A DNA stretch of 64,000 bases, taken from positions 62,001-126,000 of the forward strand of contig CADBZW010000009.1 in the NCBI GenBank assembly GCA_902799345.1, in the 5' to 3' direction. Position numbers and translations under genes: made by a program. How positions within the stretch are numbered: the stretch's first letter is position 1; every line of letters begins with the position of its first letter. Positions 14,309 through 24,387 of the stretch are shown here, one piece after another. The stretch comes from an uncultured Bacteroidia bacterium. GTDB lineage: Bacteria; Bacteroidota; Bacteroidia; Bacteroidales; F082. A model generated the notes under the pieces. It worked only from the letters and a program-made list of their open reading frames with translations, did no database searches and had not been told where the DNA came from.

Positions 14309-16987
14309 TTAATGCTGTATCACCACCTTTCGCGTCACCACCTTGCCACCGATGACATGGACAAAGTAGATGCCCGACGGCAGGTCGCTCACGTCGACGG
14401 TGGTCGAGCCTTGCATGCTGAACCCACGCACTTTAGCACCTTGAGGGCTGATGAAGACGACACTGGCCCTACCCTTTTCGTAGTCCGTGGTGATGGTCAG
14501 GTTGTCATTTGCGGGGTTAGGCGTGATAGTCACTTGGAACGGCTCTGCATCCACATCGGGGAGTTCGGGGACTTCCGTCAAGATGTCGGTGTAGTGGCTA
14601 TAGGTCACCAACTTACCGGAGACTCTCAGAATCGGGTTGCTGGAGTTGTCGCAGTTGGGGCAAGAGTTCTGACCACTCACGCAGTCAGGATAGTTGGGAT
14701 GGCACTGGTCGACATAGGTCGGGTCAAACTCATAGAGCAGGTCGGCATGACCATCGGCAAGATAATCATCAAGGCTGTAGTCCCACACCATGCTCATGCT
14801 GCCTGGACACCAACCAGCACGGGAATAGGTCCAAGTGCCGTTTTGCGGCTGGCAACCAGCGGGGTTGGGCGTGCAAGTTTGCCACAGATGTTGCGTGTAT
14901 TTCGTGGCGCCATTAATCTTGACATTGTGCGTGGCTTCGTAGAACTCGGCGGCATTGCCCGTGTTGTAGGCACCGTTCTGCGTATCACTCCAGTTGTGGC
15001 CCGAAGTGGTAATTTGCAGCTTGGCCTTTTCGACGCAAGGGTCAAACTCGACCGTGCGGGTCGGGACGGGGCACGGGTCTGCATAATCGCCGAACGCATA
15101 GTTGCCATACCAAATCTCCTGCAAATCCACATAAGGATATTCTGGCATGCCTTTGGTATATTCGAAGATGGCCGTGGGGTTGTAACCTGAGCCAGTAGCA
15201 TATTGTTCGCTATAATACTCGAATTCGACGAGGCCTTGCAGCACAGAGGTGAAATCGGTCACGTCGAGGTCGTCCACACATTCCACACCGAAAGGAGTGA
15301 TATAACGGCAGAGTTCCACCCATTCGCCACGGTAGTTTTTCACGCGGACATAACTGATGTGGTCGTAGGTGTTGCAGTTGCCGTTCACGCAGTTGTGTTC
15401 ATAATGCAAGTTGATGGCATTAAAGGCGTTGACATGGGTCGGGAAGGGGAATTCACCATGGTCGGTAAAGTTTTCCGTGGTGGCTATCACCTCACCGTTG
15501 AGTGCCGAGACCACCATATCGTCATAGTTGGTGGTCACCTCGAAGGTGTTGGAAGCCGTCGTCACCTTGCCGCCCGTTTGGGTGATAGACACGGTCATGT
15601 TGTAGGTGCCTTCTCCAGAAGGAATCCAAGTGGTGTACCAATAGCCGTTGTCAGGGTTGTCGGGATAGTCGGTCTTCAAGGTCAACTCTTGCCCATCAAC
15701 GTTGCATTTCACCTGCTCGAACTTAATGGCGTTGGCGTGGTCGACGTATGCGCTCAAAACAATCATCACAGGGTTTTCGAAATTAGGCATATACACCTTG
15801 GTGCCTTGGTAAGGACGACGGATGGTGATTTCAGGAGCATAGTTTTCGGGGTCAACCACATAGAAGGAACGGGTTACCGCAGGGGCGGGTTGCCAGCTGG
15901 TGCCATCACCGGGTTGTGAGGCACGCACTTTCACTAAGCCTTCCTCGCCCGTAAGGGTGAGGATGTTGCCGTCCAAGGTGGCGGGGCCTTGTATGACTTC
16001 AAAGGTCACAGGAAGCCCAGAGGTGGCAGAGGCCTCCAGCGTAATGGGTTCGTTGTAAACCAATTGGTCGGTGATTTCGACAAAATCGATGAACTGTGCC
16101 GCCAAACCACCAGGGGTATAACGAATGACGAAGTTGTCGAAGCCACACCAACCGCTGTTAAGCATAAAGATCTTATCCCACTTGGCAGGGTCTTTTTTGT
16201 CGCCACTGCCTGGGGTCAGACCCATATTGACGCCTTGACACTCCGGGATGGCTTCCCATTCGCCATTAAAATCTTCATACTTCACGAAAAGCGTGACCGC
16301 ACCTGCTCCATCGTTGGCATCAAGGTCCATGGAGACTTTCCAACGAATCCAGGAATTGTCCGCATACGCAGGATCCAAATCACAGGCTACCGTATTGTCG
16401 GGCAATATCACTCCCGTGATGAAGTCGCTATCGTCGGGGGCGTTACCTGTGGTCAGCATATAAACACCACCATCAGGTGAGGTGCTCTGTGGGTTGGGAG
16501 TGATAGGTTCGTAAAGTGCAGAATGGTTGGGAGCTTTGCGAACTGGAGGCAGGACAGAGCCGTCTCCGTCTCCGTCATAGCCGATGCCGAAAAGGGTGCC
16601 CCACCATTGACGCAACACGTCGCATTCAAGCTCGATGATGCCACCATCTGAGAAGTCAAAACCATATTGACTGATGTCGTGTGTGGCAATGTCGCCAAAG
16701 CTAGTGCCCGAGGCGTGCGAAAACACACCTAGCGTCTCGTCGGCAGTAGGCGTCACCGGGGTGTTTCCCCAGTAGTGACCCAAGTAATCGGTGTACATGG
16801 GACCCATGTTGCTACCGCCATTGCCTGCACTATGTGCACGGACATACCAACCGTCTTGTCCGTTGAGCGGAGGATAGGGCTGGCCACTTCCAACTTGATA
16901 ATCGTTGAAGTCGAAAACTTTTTCCACTTGGGCATTCATCCCTAAGGCGAAAGCCAAAAACATAAACAATACTGATAGTCTTTTCAT
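14309..16987 (-). CDS. Large secreted protein with T9SS sorting domain, linked to SusCD
   Basis: 892 residues. Signal peptide MKRLSVLFMFLAFALGMNAQ. The N-terminal 300 residues look like a concanavalin/LamG-type beta-sandwich (repeated FVIRYTPGG, GWCGFDNF). Around 310-380 is a Big/Ig-like segment (ITLEASATSGLPVTFEV), and residues 390-490 form another Ig-like unit. A cysteine-rich part with CVNGNC and CPNC repeats follows. The last 80 residues are a type A T9SS C-terminal domain (ITPNPANDNLTITTDY ... LPSGIYFVHVIGGKVVTRKV). It would be exported by T9SS and anchored or released at the surface. It is the last gene of the SusC-SusD operon, so a role in binding or degrading the same glycan or peptide ligand is likely but not proven. 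No catalytic motif recognised. Confidence 0.8.
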   Translation of the reverse strand: MKRLSVLFMFLAFALGMNAQVEKVFDFNDYQVGSGQPYPPLNGQDGWYVRAHSAGNGGSNMGPMYTDYLGHYWGNTPVTPTADETLGVFSHASGTSFGDIATHDISQYGFDFSDGGIIELECDVLRQWWGTLFGIGYDGDGDGSVLPPVRKAPNHSALYEPITPNPQSTSPDGGVYMLTTGNAPDDSDFITGVILPDNTVACDLDPAYADNSWIRWKVSMDLDANDGAGAVTLFVKYEDFNGEWEAIPECQGVNMGLTPGSGDKKDPAKWDKIFMLNSGWCGFDNFVIRYTPGGLAAQFIDFVEITDQLVYNEPITLEASATSGLPVTFEVIQGPATLDGNILTLTGEEGLVKVRASQPGDGTSWQPAPAVTRSFYVVDPENYAPEITIRRPYQGTKVYMPNFENPVMIVLSAYVDHANAIKFEQVKCNVDGQELTLKTDYPDNPDNGYWYTTWIPSGEGTYNMTVSITQTGGKVTTASNTFEVTTNYDDMVVSALNGEVIATTENFTDHGEFPFPTHVNAFNAINLHYEHNCVNGNCNTYDHISYVRVKNYRGEWVELCRYITPFGVECVDDLDVTDFTSVLQGLVEFEYYSEQYATGSGYNPTAIFEYTKGMPEYPYVDLQEIWYGNYAFGDYADPCPVPTRTVEFDPCVEKAKLQITTSGHNWSDTQNGAYNTGNAAEFYEATHNVKINGATKYTQHLWQTCTPNPAGCQPQNGTWTYSRAGWCPGSMSMVWDYSLDDYLADGHADLLYEFDPTYVDQCHPNYPDCVSGQNSCPNCDNSSNPILRVSGKLVTYSHYTDILTEVPELPDVDAEPFQVTITPNPANDNLTITTDYEKGRASVVFISPQGAKVRGFSMQGSTTVDVSDLPSGIYFVHVIGGKVVTRKVVIQH

Positions 16988-17026
16988 AGCCTTTTATTTA
17001 ATTGATTAATCTTTTTAAACTCTAAA

Positions 17027-18712
17027 CTAATTCTGGTTCCACCACACTCTAGTCAGTCTCGTGTCGCCATGCGACATTCGGGCGAGTTGTGCGGTATAGT
17101 TTTCATAGTTGTATTCTATTTCTGTCTGCGGATATTCCATGCGGAATGAGGTCAGCTTGGCGTGGTTGGTCGTGGTGGGTGTCGCCATGGTGCGGCGCGC
17201 CAAAGCCCAGGCTTCCCAAGGCTGACGGAAAAGGTTGAGCCAGCGCTGTTGATAGATCATCTTCAGGTAGAACTCCTGGCTGCCGTCGTATTCGGGGTTC
17301 ATCCAGATGGCATAGTTCATCACGTTGGCCGCCATGTTGTTGCTCCAGTCCCAAATGCTCATGTTACCGATATAACTGGTGTATTGGGGATAGAAAAAGG
17401 TCCAGCGGCTGGTGTTTTGGGGGATATGAGTCCAGAAGAGGAACGATTGATAGACTCCAGAGCGAATGGACTCGTCGGCATTCAGCGGAGGCGTGATACC
17501 ACCGATGTTTCTCACCTCTATCTCGGCCTTCATGAAGAGCACGTCGGCATAGGTGACCAAGATTTGCGGCATATATTTTTCGTCACGGGTGAGGTAGTAG
17601 TTGAAGGGTGAGAAAAGGCACTGGGGGCCTTTGAAGGTGTAGTTGGCGTCGCGGCTTTGGGCGTAGGGCGATCCTCCCTCGGTAGGTGTCTCCAACGTGC
17701 GGATTTGAGGATAAGGTCTCCATGCGCCATCGGGGAAGCTGTCGTTTTTGTGACTCGTGTCGAAGAAGAGGAAGGTGCGGTAGTCGTAGATGCCGCTGCC
17801 GTCCATGGCGTCGGTCGAGGAGAGACAGCTCCATATGGTTTCGCCCATGCGAAGGTGTTTGTGCTCGCGGAACGACCAGTTGATGTCCCAGCTGGTGCCC
17901 AACACACTAGGCCACAGGCAGATGGCACCACCCAAAGCAGAGCCACCAGAAACGTTCATTTTTGAGTAGATGAAGTTGTAAGCATCCACCAACAAAGGCG
18001 TGGCAAAATCGGGGTCCTTGTCATACATGCGCAAGCCGTGGCGCAGGATGAGCGAGTTGGCGAACTCGGCCCACAGTGTGTAGTCGTTGTTGAGCAGCAC
18101 GTCGTAAGGCATCTTGTAGAATTCGTTGCCATAGGCGGTGGCTGCGGAGTCGGCATGCAACACATTGCGCGACCAAACCAGCTCTTCCAAAAGCGACTTG
18201 TAGATACTCTCTTGGGTGTCCCATTCGGGTTTCATGGTGGCTTGCGAAGAGGCGTTCTCCCAGATGCGGCCGGCTTGGGTGTAAGGCATGTCGCCGAAGA
18301 TATCCGTGACTTTGAAGGTTTGGTAGGCCTTTAAGATGTTGAGTTGGGCGCGTACCTTGTCGCAGATAGCCGCATCGCTTTGTTCCTCGCCATAGGCATC
18401 GAAACGTTTTTCCAATTCACGAATATTGGACAGCATGAGATAGTAGTCCGTCCAAACGCTCGCCGTTCCAATTTGGGAGTTACCCCAAGACTCGGACGTC
18501 AAAGCGCCAAGTTCCGTTTCGGGATACCAAATCTCGTTTTGCAGATAGAACTGTTCGTTCATGCTCTGCTGCATCGACTTCACAACGCCGTTAAACAAGG
18601 CCTCGATAGTCGTCCCCGTAGGCGAGAACGGGTCTTGGTTCATCTCTTCGAATTTCTTCGTGCATGATGCCAAGGCAAGTGCTGCACAAATGATGATGAT
18701 ATATTTTTTCAT
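17027..18712 (-). CDS. SusD/RagB-family nutrient-binding lipoprotein
   Basis: 561 residues. Lipobox LASC at 14-17 followed by TKKFEEMNQDP, the usual beginning of SusD-like proteins. Helical TPR-type segments (for example AQLNILKAYQTFKVTDIFGDMPYTQ around 120-145) and a late QRWLNLFRQPWEAWALARR motif near 500 are typical. SusD proteins lie on the cell surface as the lid of a SusC transporter and capture oligosaccharides or peptides. It begins right after the SusC stop (1-bp gap), so the two are co-transcribed and translated together. Closest in pattern to the SusD-like type that often has unknown ligands. Confidence 0.92.
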   Translation of the reverse strand: MKKYIIIICAALALASCTKKFEEMNQDPFSPTGTTIEALFNGVVKSMQQSMNEQFYLQNEIWYPETELGALTSESWGNSQIGTASVWTDYYLMLSNIRELEKRFDAYGEEQSDAAICDKVRAQLNILKAYQTFKVTDIFGDMPYTQAGRIWENASSQATMKPEWDTQESIYKSLLEELVWSRNVLHADSAATAYGNEFYKMPYDVLLNNDYTLWAEFANSLILRHGLRMYDKDPDFATPLLVDAYNFIYSKMNVSGGSALGGAICLWPSVLGTSWDINWSFREHKHLRMGETIWSCLSSTDAMDGSGIYDYRTFLFFDTSHKNDSFPDGAWRPYPQIRTLETPTEGGSPYAQSRDANYTFKGPQCLFSPFNYYLTRDEKYMPQILVTYADVLFMKAEIEVRNIGGITPPLNADESIRSGVYQSFLFWTHIPQNTSRWTFFYPQYTSYIGNMSIWDWSNNMAANVMNYAIWMNPEYDGSQEFYLKMIYQQRWLNLFRQPWEAWALARRTMATPTTTNHAKLTSFRMEYPQTEIEYNYENYTAQLARMSHGDTRLTRVWWNQN

Positions 18713-18713
18713 A

Positions 18714-21700
18714 TTACAAACTGACTTTAAGGTTTAACATAAACGACCTGCATCCAGGATAGGAGGCATACTCTAGGCCTTGGGCGTTGCCCGAGCCTTG
18801 TGTACCTTCTGGGTTGATGTTGTCGGGCAAGGACTTGTAGAAATAGAACAGGTCGCGGCCCACCAACGAAATGGAAGCCTGCTTGAAGAGGTTCTGCTTG
18901 TCGAGCCACTTGCTCGGGAAGTCGAAGGTGAGCGACAGCTCACGCATCTTGATCCAGGTGTTGTTCACGATGCCCGGTGTGCTGAGGATGTTGCCCCAGC
19001 CGCCATAGTTAGGCATGTATTTATACAGGTAATGTACCACATGGTCGTTTTCGACGGCTTCACCCGTCTCGGTGTTGATGCAGTAGCCGGGTAGGATGAC
19101 ACCATAATTGCCGAGCAATTCACCGTTTTCGTAATACGGCAGGCCATTGCCTTCGCGCTCATAAAGCGTAGCAGGGCTTTGACCGGTCTGCATGGCCACC
19201 ACGTAGGAGGCGCAGTAGATCTGGCCACCCAACTTGGCGTCAATCAAGGCATAGAGCGACCAATTCTTATAGGAGGCCCTCAGGTTGATACCACCCGTCA
19301 CCAAAGGAGCGCAGTTGCCAATCGGCACACGGTTGTCGGTTTTCAGATATGTGGTACCTGTTTCGTTAAGCAAAGGCATGGGTTTGCCGTTGGCATCGTA
19401 GAACGGGCCGACGACAGAGCCATCAGGCATGGTGTATTCGTAGACATAATCCCAACCATAGATGGTGCCGTATTCCTCGCCTTCTTCCACGGCGATGGCG
19501 GGGCCGTTGGATCCCCAAATCTCAGAGAGGAGATACATGTTGGAGCCGGCCAAGTCGACAATCTTGTTTTTGTTACGTGCCAAATTCAATCCCACTTGAA
19601 CGCCGTAATCCTTGCCTTGGGCGACATCGTAAGTCAAGATGGCTTCGATACCTTTGTTGGTCACTACGCCCGTGTTGATGGTCACTTCATTGGCGCCCGA
19701 AGAGGGAGCAAGCGGTGAGCGAAGAATCTGGTCCCAGGAATAGATGTCGTAATAGGTGAAGTCCATATTGAAACGGGCACCCAAGCCGATGTCGAAACCA
19801 AGTTCATAGCTGCGTTGACGCTGTGGCTTCAACTCCAATGGCGGCACGACGGTCGGCAGGGTTGCCGACAATTGATGTCCGAACGAGCTGGTGTTATAGG
19901 TATAGGTCAGTTGGTAAGGTTCGGTGTCGCTGGCGGTCATAGCCCACGAACCTCTCAGCTTCAAATAATTGACCGGACCCCAATTCACATTCTTAAAGGC
20001 TGAAGTCGGTACGAAACTCAAGGTGACCGAAGGATAGAAGTAGGAGTTGTTGTTGATAGGCAGGGTCGACGACCAGTCGTTACGGCCTGTCACATCCAAA
20101 AACGCCCAGTCGCTGTAGCTCATGTTGAAGAAGGCATAGAGCGAGTTGACTTGCTTCTCCCATCTCGACTCGCCGAATTCACGTTCCGTTGCGTTGGAGT
20201 AGTTATAGATGGTGTAAAGGTTGGCATAAGCCCATTGTCCCGAGGTGCCGCTCATGCCGTCGCGGTAGCCGTAGTATTGTTCGCCACCAAACGAAAGGCG
20301 CACGTTGAACTTCGAGCCGAAAATCTTGTCCTTGTAGGCGGTGAGCAAGAAGTCCATGTCGCGGGTAAGCGAAGTTGACTTGTTCTTCGAGTAGTAGCCA
20401 CCTGCCATGCCATCGATGGTGGTAGGCTTGTGGGTGGTGGTAAAGTTGTCGGCGGTCCAGTCCAAGGCGACCTTGGCGGAGGCGGAGAGCCATGGCGTCA
20501 CGTCATAGAGCAGTCTCACCGAACCATACATCTTGTCACGGTCGAGGGTGGTATTGTTGTTGTAGAACGTCCAGAACGTGTTGCTGTTGATATAAGGATA
20601 AGGATAACCACTAAACTGGTTCATCGTGCCGTCCTCGTTCTCGTAGGTCGAGGTTTCGATACCTTGCCAGCTACGTGGCCAGCTGTAGAGCAGGCCTTTG
20701 TTGAAGTTGCTGTTTGACTCACCGATTTCAGGAGAGTTGAGGCGGTGGTAGTCCAAATAGTTGAAAGCCACATCGACCTTGATTTTCTCCGAAACATTAA
20801 TCAAAGTACCCACATTCACCGTGGTCTGCCTCAGGTTACAGTTGTCGATGATGGCATTGGTACGCGAGTCGGTGAACGAGACGCGGACGCTACCGAAGTC
20901 GCCGGCATTTTGGAAGGCGACATTGTGGTTCATCGTGTGGCCGTTCTTGAAGAGCATCTTCAAGTTATCGGGCTGTGGACTGTATTGGCGGATCTTTCCG
21001 TCCCACCAGAGGACGCTCTCGCCGTTCATCTCGGGACCCCAGCTTTGGGCACCGCCATAGTAGCCAAAGGTGGTGTTGGTGGGCTCACCTGCGGGACCGT
21101 TGTCCATGTTATAGACGTATGGAAACTCATACACTTGGTTGCCGTTTTCGTCATACATCCCTTCTATCGGGGTGAGCGTCGGCGTATGGAAGGTGATGGG
21201 GCCGCAGCCGCCATATTTGTTCTGCACCTTGCGGTAGAGATAAGGCGTAGTGATCTTGAAACCACCGGAATAGCTGATGCCCAAACCACGTTGTTTAGAG
21301 CCTTTCTTGGTGGTGATGAGCACCACGCCGTTACCGCCACGCGAGCCATAAAGTGCCGCAGCCGTGGGGCCCTTCAAGATGTCGAGGCTCTCAATGTCCT
21401 CTTGGTTGATATTGTTAAGAGCCGTACCCCAGTCGCGACCGCCGCTCCAGTCGGTGACTCCACCTTCGTTGGTCATCGGCACACCGTCGACAACGATGAG
21501 GGGTTGGTTGTCGCCAAAGATGCTGTTGTTACCACGGATGGTGATACGCGACGAACCGCCATCCACACCGTTGGGGTTGATGATCTGCACACCCGCCGAG
21601 CGGCCGCTCAAGGCACTGATGATGCTTCCCGAACCTGACTTGGCGATGAGTTCGCCTCCGATTTCCTCGGTGGCATAACCCAGCTCACGCTTTTGTCGTT

Positions 21701-22040
21701 TGATGCCAAGGGCGGTGACTACCACGTCGTCGAGCATCTGGGCGTCGAGGTCGAGGGTTACATTGATTTTGGTTTTGCCTTTTACGGCGATTTCTTTGGT
21801 TTTGTAACCAACAAAACTAAAAACCAGCACATCCTGGCTATCGGCTTTGAGAGAGTAATTACCGTCAAGGTCGGTGACAGTACCTGTGACAGTGCCTTTC
21901 ACCTGGATAGTGACACCTGGCAAGCCATAGCCGTCGTCGCTTGAGATGACCTTACCCGACACCGTAATCGTTTGCGATAATGCGGCAATTGGAGAAATCA
22001 TCAAAGCAAGAAAGAAAAAGAGTAGTGTCTTCTTGTTCAT
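18714..22040 (-). CDS. SusC/RagA-family TonB-dependent transporter
   Basis: 1108 residues from ATG 22040. The frame extends to 22127, but the inner Met starts a proper signal peptide (NKKTLLFFFLALMISPIAALSQ). Order: carboxypeptidase-like domain (VSGKVISSDDGYGLPGVTI, about 25-110), TonB plug (DVVVTALGIKRQKRELGYA at about 108-126, then IRGNNSIFGDNQPLIVVDGV), and a C-terminal beta-barrel ending in aromatic-rich strands. The import of ligands bound by SusD is driven by TonB. Length and order fit SusC. It heads a three-gene operon with SusD and a T9SS protein. No SusR or ECF sigma/anti-sigma regulator is next to it. Confidence 0.95.
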   Translation of the reverse strand: MNKKTLLFFFLALMISPIAALSQTITVSGKVISSDDGYGLPGVTIQVKGTVTGTVTDLDGNYSLKADSQDVLVFSFVGYKTKEIAVKGKTKINVTLDLDAQMLDDVVVTALGIKRQKRELGYATEEIGGELIAKSGSGSIISALSGRSAGVQIINPNGVDGGSSRITIRGNNSIFGDNQPLIVVDGVPMTNEGGVTDWSGGRDWGTALNNINQEDIESLDILKGPTAAALYGSRGGNGVVLITTKKGSKQRGLGISYSGGFKITTPYLYRKVQNKYGGCGPITFHTPTLTPIEGMYDENGNQVYEFPYVYNMDNGPAGEPTNTTFGYYGGAQSWGPEMNGESVLWWDGKIRQYSPQPDNLKMLFKNGHTMNHNVAFQNAGDFGSVRVSFTDSRTNAIIDNCNLRQTTVNVGTLINVSEKIKVDVAFNYLDYHRLNSPEIGESNSNFNKGLLYSWPRSWQGIETSTYENEDGTMNQFSGYPYPYINSNTFWTFYNNNTTLDRDKMYGSVRLLYDVTPWLSASAKVALDWTADNFTTTHKPTTIDGMAGGYYSKNKSTSLTRDMDFLLTAYKDKIFGSKFNVRLSFGGEQYYGYRDGMSGTSGQWAYANLYTIYNYSNATEREFGESRWEKQVNSLYAFFNMSYSDWAFLDVTGRNDWSSTLPINNNSYFYPSVTLSFVPTSAFKNVNWGPVNYLKLRGSWAMTASDTEPYQLTYTYNTSSFGHQLSATLPTVVPPLELKPQRQRSYELGFDIGLGARFNMDFTYYDIYSWDQILRSPLAPSSGANEVTINTGVVTNKGIEAILTYDVAQGKDYGVQVGLNLARNKNKIVDLAGSNMYLLSEIWGSNGPAIAVEEGEEYGTIYGWDYVYEYTMPDGSVVGPFYDANGKPMPLLNETGTTYLKTDNRVPIGNCAPLVTGGINLRASYKNWSLYALIDAKLGGQIYCASYVVAMQTGQSPATLYEREGNGLPYYENGELLGNYGVILPGYCINTETGEAVENDHVVHYLYKYMPNYGGWGNILSTPGIVNNTWIKMRELSLTFDFPSKWLDKQNLFKQASISLVGRDLFYFYKSLPDNINPEGTQGSGNAQGLEYASYPGCRSFMLNLKVSL

Positions 22041-22114
22041 ATAAATTAGATTTGAGACTTTGGGGACAAAAATAGGAATAATTCCTTTTTCTGGTATCGT
22101 TTTTATCGTTTTTC

Positions 22115-22145
22115 TTGACTTATCCATTCATAACCGCTATTTTTG
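22115..22145 (+). promoter_or_regulatory. Promoter for the zinc-ribbon gene
   Basis: TTG at 22115-22117 and TATTTTTG at 22138-22145 with 20 bp between; start codon at 22177. Confidence 0.55.
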
Positions 22146-22176
22146 CACTCAAATAACAACCCCAAAACATACAACT

Positions 22177-23283
22177 ATGTCAGAATACTACGACAATCCC
22201 GAAGAACAAATCCTTTCGGAACGCACCGAAAAGGAAACCGATAAGAAATGCCCCAACTGCGGCGCCACCGTTACCTTCGACCCTGCCTTGGGTAAGATAC
22301 ACTGCGACTATTGTGGCTATTCTTGCGATTTGCCTAAGCCCGAAGAAGGCAACGAAATCTGTGAGATGGACTTCAACTCCGCCTTGCACACCGAGAGCTT
22401 CAACTGGGGTGAGAAGAAAAAGGAAGTGCAATGCAAGCAATGCGGCGCCGTCACCATCTACGATGCACTTGAAACCGCTGCCGTGTGCCCCTTCTGCGGC
22501 TCCACCAGCGTGATGCCTGCCGCCACCGATAATACTATCGCCCCAGGTGCCGTGTGTCCCTTTGCCGTCACCAAAGACCAAGCTGGCGAACGCTTCTCCA
22601 AATGGCTCAAGAAGAAATGGTTCGCCCCGCGCAAAGCCAAGAAAAGCGCCATGCCCGAGGCCTTCCAAGGCGTGTATCTCCCCTATTGGACCTACGACGC
22701 ACAGACCACGTCCAACTTCACCGCTCGTGCCGGATACGACAAAACGGTGAAAGACAAGGACGGCAACAGCCGCACCGAGACTAACTGGTTGCGCGTCAAC
22801 GGCCTTTATCAGGAGTTTTTCGACGATGTCACCGTGATGGCTTCCAAGCGACAAGAAAACTCTGGCGTGAGGGCCTGCGAGCCTTTCGACTTCTCGAAGC
22901 TGGTACCCTACTCCCCACAAGTGGTGGCGGGGTTTGTTGCCGAACGTTATTCCATCGGCCTGCAAGAAGGCTGGGAAAAGGCTCAAGGCACCATACAGTC
23001 GCGCCTACATTCCCACATCTCCGACTATGTGCGCAGGCATTGGCATGCCAATCGCGCCGACTCGGTCAAGTTCTCAACCATCTACAGCAACATCACCTAC
23101 AAATACCTGTTGGTCCCGACCTGGATTTCGTCATTCAAATACAAGGACAAAATCTACCAGTTTGCGGTGAATGGCCAAACAGGAAAGGTGGGCGGCAAGT
23201 CGCCCGTTTCGGCATGGCGTGTCATCATCGCCATACTGATTGGCGCTGGCATCATTACTGGGTTGTATTTCCTGCTACGCTAA
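22177..23283 (+). CDS. Membrane-anchored protein with tandem zinc ribbons
   Basis: 368 residues from ATG 22177; the longer frame starting at 22060 lacks a promoter in place. Two four-cysteine zinc ribbons are clear: CPNC/CDYC at about residues 22-45 and CKQC/CPFC at about 85-108. The central part (about 150-330) holds the pattern YLPYWTYDAQTTSNFTARAGY and a long helical region. The C-terminus has one membrane helix (VIIAILIGAGIITGLYFLL). Homologues are usually annotated as TFIIB-type zinc-ribbon or primosomal PriA-like proteins, but no helicase motif is present, so the role is unknown. It overlaps convergently with gpsA by nine bases. Confidence 0.75.
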   Translation: MSEYYDNPEEQILSERTEKETDKKCPNCGATVTFDPALGKIHCDYCGYSCDLPKPEEGNEICEMDFNSALHTESFNWGEKKKEVQCKQCGAVTIYDALETAAVCPFCGSTSVMPAATDNTIAPGAVCPFAVTKDQAGERFSKWLKKKWFAPRKAKKSAMPEAFQGVYLPYWTYDAQTTSNFTARAGYDKTVKDKDGNSRTETNWLRVNGLYQEFFDDVTVMASKRQENSGVRACEPFDFSKLVPYSPQVVAGFVAERYSIGLQEGWEKAQGTIQSRLHSHISDYVRRHWHANRADSVKFSTIYSNITYKYLLVPTWISSFKYKDKIYQFAVNGQTGKVGGKSPVSAWRVIIAILIGAGIITGLYFLLR

Positions 23284-24291
23284 AAGATTCTCAAGGTTTT
23301 TCATGGCCTTGCGCGCCGGAACGCCCTTGTGCAACACTTGGTAGGCTGTTTCGGCTATGGGAAGATGTGTCCGTTGGACTTCTGGCAAATAAGGCATCAT
23401 CGCCGATGCGAAATAGCCTTCCGCTACCATCGTCATCTCGTTGAGGGCGGTCTTCACCGTGTTGCCTCTACCTATCAGCACACCCAGCTGTCGGTTGCGG
23501 CTGTGGCTCGAATAGCACGACACCAATAAGTCGCCGAAGAAATTGGACGGGCTGAATCTGGTGAGCTCGTTGATGCTGTGCGGATCGAGCAAAAAATACA
23601 TCTCCTTGATGCAGTTGGCCACCAAAACAGAGATGAAATTGTCGCCATAGCCCAAGCCCACGGCGATGCCCACCATGACAGCGTAGATGTTCTTCAACAC
23701 GGAAGAACGCTCCAGATATTTGATGTCGTTCTGGCAGCCGATTCTGATGAACGGTGTTTTCAGTTTCTCACCCACCACACGGGTGTTCACCACGTCTTGG
23801 CAGGCCAAAGTCAAATAGGTGAGTTGTCCGTGGCCTACTTCCTCGGCATGCGTCGGGCCGCAGATAAAGCACAGCTGCGAATCGGAAAGGTCATAATGCT
23901 GTTTTAGATAGTCTGTGACAAACTGCTTCTCATCCGGGATGATGCCTTTCACCGCCGAAACCACCATTTTATCCTTCAAGGAGACCTGCAAATCAGAGAG
24001 ATAGCATTTTATGTAAGCCGCTGGCATGACGAAAAAGATAATGTCAGCCTCCGAAACCGTTACATTCAGGTCGTCGGAGAGGCGCAAGCGCGTCAAGTCA
24101 AACTCTATCTCCGAAAGATAGCGACAATTGCGACCGTCGATGCGCAACGACTCAAGCACTTCGGCATTGCGGACATACCATCCAACCGACAACTCTTTTG
24201 TTGTCAACACTTTGACAATAGCTGTAGCCCAGCTGCCGTGGCCGATGACGGCACAACGCGAGGCTTTATTAATCTGCGGATTGTTTCCCAT
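23275..24291 (-). CDS. gpsA: Glycerol-3-phosphate dehydrogenase [NAD(P)+]
   Basis: 338 residues from ATG 24291 (the upstream Met at 24342 would add 17 residues beyond its promoter box). Makes sn-glycerol 3-phosphate from dihydroxyacetone phosphate for phospholipids. The N-terminal NAD-binding motif is GHGSWATAIVK at about 14-24. The catalytic-domain signatures include VSAVKGI near 115, the GPTHAEEV segment near 145 (usual GPSHAEEV), LKNIYAVMVGIAVGLGYG with the catalytic Lys near 200, and NRQLGVLIGRG near 280. Length matches GpsA. A promoter box lies at 24309-24317, back to back with that of the ligase gene. Confidence 0.93.
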   Translation of the reverse strand: MGNNPQINKASRCAVIGHGSWATAIVKVLTTKELSVGWYVRNAEVLESLRIDGRNCRYLSEIEFDLTRLRLSDDLNVTVSEADIIFFVMPAAYIKCYLSDLQVSLKDKMVVSAVKGIIPDEKQFVTDYLKQHYDLSDSQLCFICGPTHAEEVGHGQLTYLTLACQDVVNTRVVGEKLKTPFIRIGCQNDIKYLERSSVLKNIYAVMVGIAVGLGYGDNFISVLVANCIKEMYFLLDPHSINELTRFSPSNFFGDLLVSCYSSHSRNRQLGVLIGRGNTVKTALNEMTMVAEGYFASAMMPYLPEVQRTHLPIAETAYQVLHKGVPARKAMKNLENLLA

Positions 24292-24308
24292 AGGCAAAAA
24301 AACTCCGT

Positions 24309-24317
24309 GCAAAGATA
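24309..24317 (-). promoter_or_regulatory. -7 promoter box of gpsA
   Basis: TATCTTTGC on the minus strand, 18 bp before the chosen gpsA start. It supports the inner ATG at 24291. Confidence 0.6.
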
Positions 24318-24351
24318 GTGGATTTATCCTTGCATCATACATTATTTAAAG

Positions 24352-24359
24352 TATCTTTG
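24352..24359 (+). promoter_or_regulatory. -7 promoter box of the AMP-dependent ligase
   Basis: TATCTTTG on the plus strand, 28 bp before the start codon at 24388, divergent from the gpsA box. Confidence 0.6.
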
Positions 24360-24387
24360 CAGTCCAAAACCGAACCATTGAACCAGA

